DNA of 64,000 nucleotides, from the NCBI GenBank assembly GCA_900239685.1, contig OENT01000025.1:62001-126000 (forward strand). Reading direction: 5' to 3'. A program made the translations under genes and the position numbers. This document shows positions 63,972 to 64,000 of this stretch, one piece after another. The notes below the pieces were generated by a model. It had not been told where the DNA came from, did no database searches, and saw only the letters and a list, made by a program, of their open reading frames with translations. This stretch comes from Rotaria macrura (lineage: Eukaryota; Rotifera; Eurotatoria; Philodinida; Philodinidae). The stretch's first letter is position 1; every line of letters starts with the position of its first letter.

Positions 63972-64000
63972 CTAAACGGTACAGAAAAAGAATCTTTTAA

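Overview
The window is eukaryotic nuclear DNA, AT-rich (roughly 30% GC), with intron-split genes, mostly short introns (about 45-80 nt) with GT...AG ends and a few introns of 0.7-2.6 kb. The gene content is metazoan: a caudal/CDX homeobox gene, class A GPCR, NECAP, PRMT1-type methyltransferase, MARF1-like LOTUS protein, Nup35. Base composition, intron size and the divergence of the proteins suit a rotifer, most likely a bdelloid. That assignment is inferred from style and not from a diagnostic marker. No rRNA, tRNA, CRISPR or intact transposon was seen.

Left half (all recognisable genes on +): a PRMT1/8-like arginine methyltransferase (2656-5624, 10 exons); a secreted GH18 chitinase with a CBM14 chitin-binding domain, then a Ly6/uPAR domain and a C-terminal hydrophobic tail, read as one 20-exon gene (7665-12671); three dispersed members of one family of small single-pass membrane proteins with PPxY tails (14829-17806, 23746-24593, 25683-26488); a small protein with a convincing BH3 motif and hydrophobic C-terminus (30551-30990); and a Nup35/Nup53-like nucleoporin (33266-33952).

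Right half (all recognisable genes on -): an intronless peptide-type GPCR (36576-37862), a 7.7-kb stretch with no gene seen, an intronless NECAP (45583-46356), a TrmA/TRMT2B-type tRNA methyltransferase that has lost its catalytic cysteine (47620-51403), a MARF1-like protein with about eight LOTUS domains and no visible NYN nuclease (53097-57162), a CDX/caudal gene (57841-60324), and the C-terminal exon of an unrecognised gene running off the right edge (63450-63971).

The genes do not form one pathway. The themes are cell surface and signalling (anchored chitinase, PPxY membrane proteins, GPCR), trafficking (NECAP), RNA biology (TRMT2B-like, MARF1-like), nuclear pore, apoptosis (BH3 candidate) and patterning (CDX). 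All exon joins were worked out by hand from splice signals and reading phase and have no transcript support. The least certain points are the 5' end of the first PPxY gene, the start of the second, the start of the MARF1-like gene, and whether the Ly6 domain really belongs to the chitinase.
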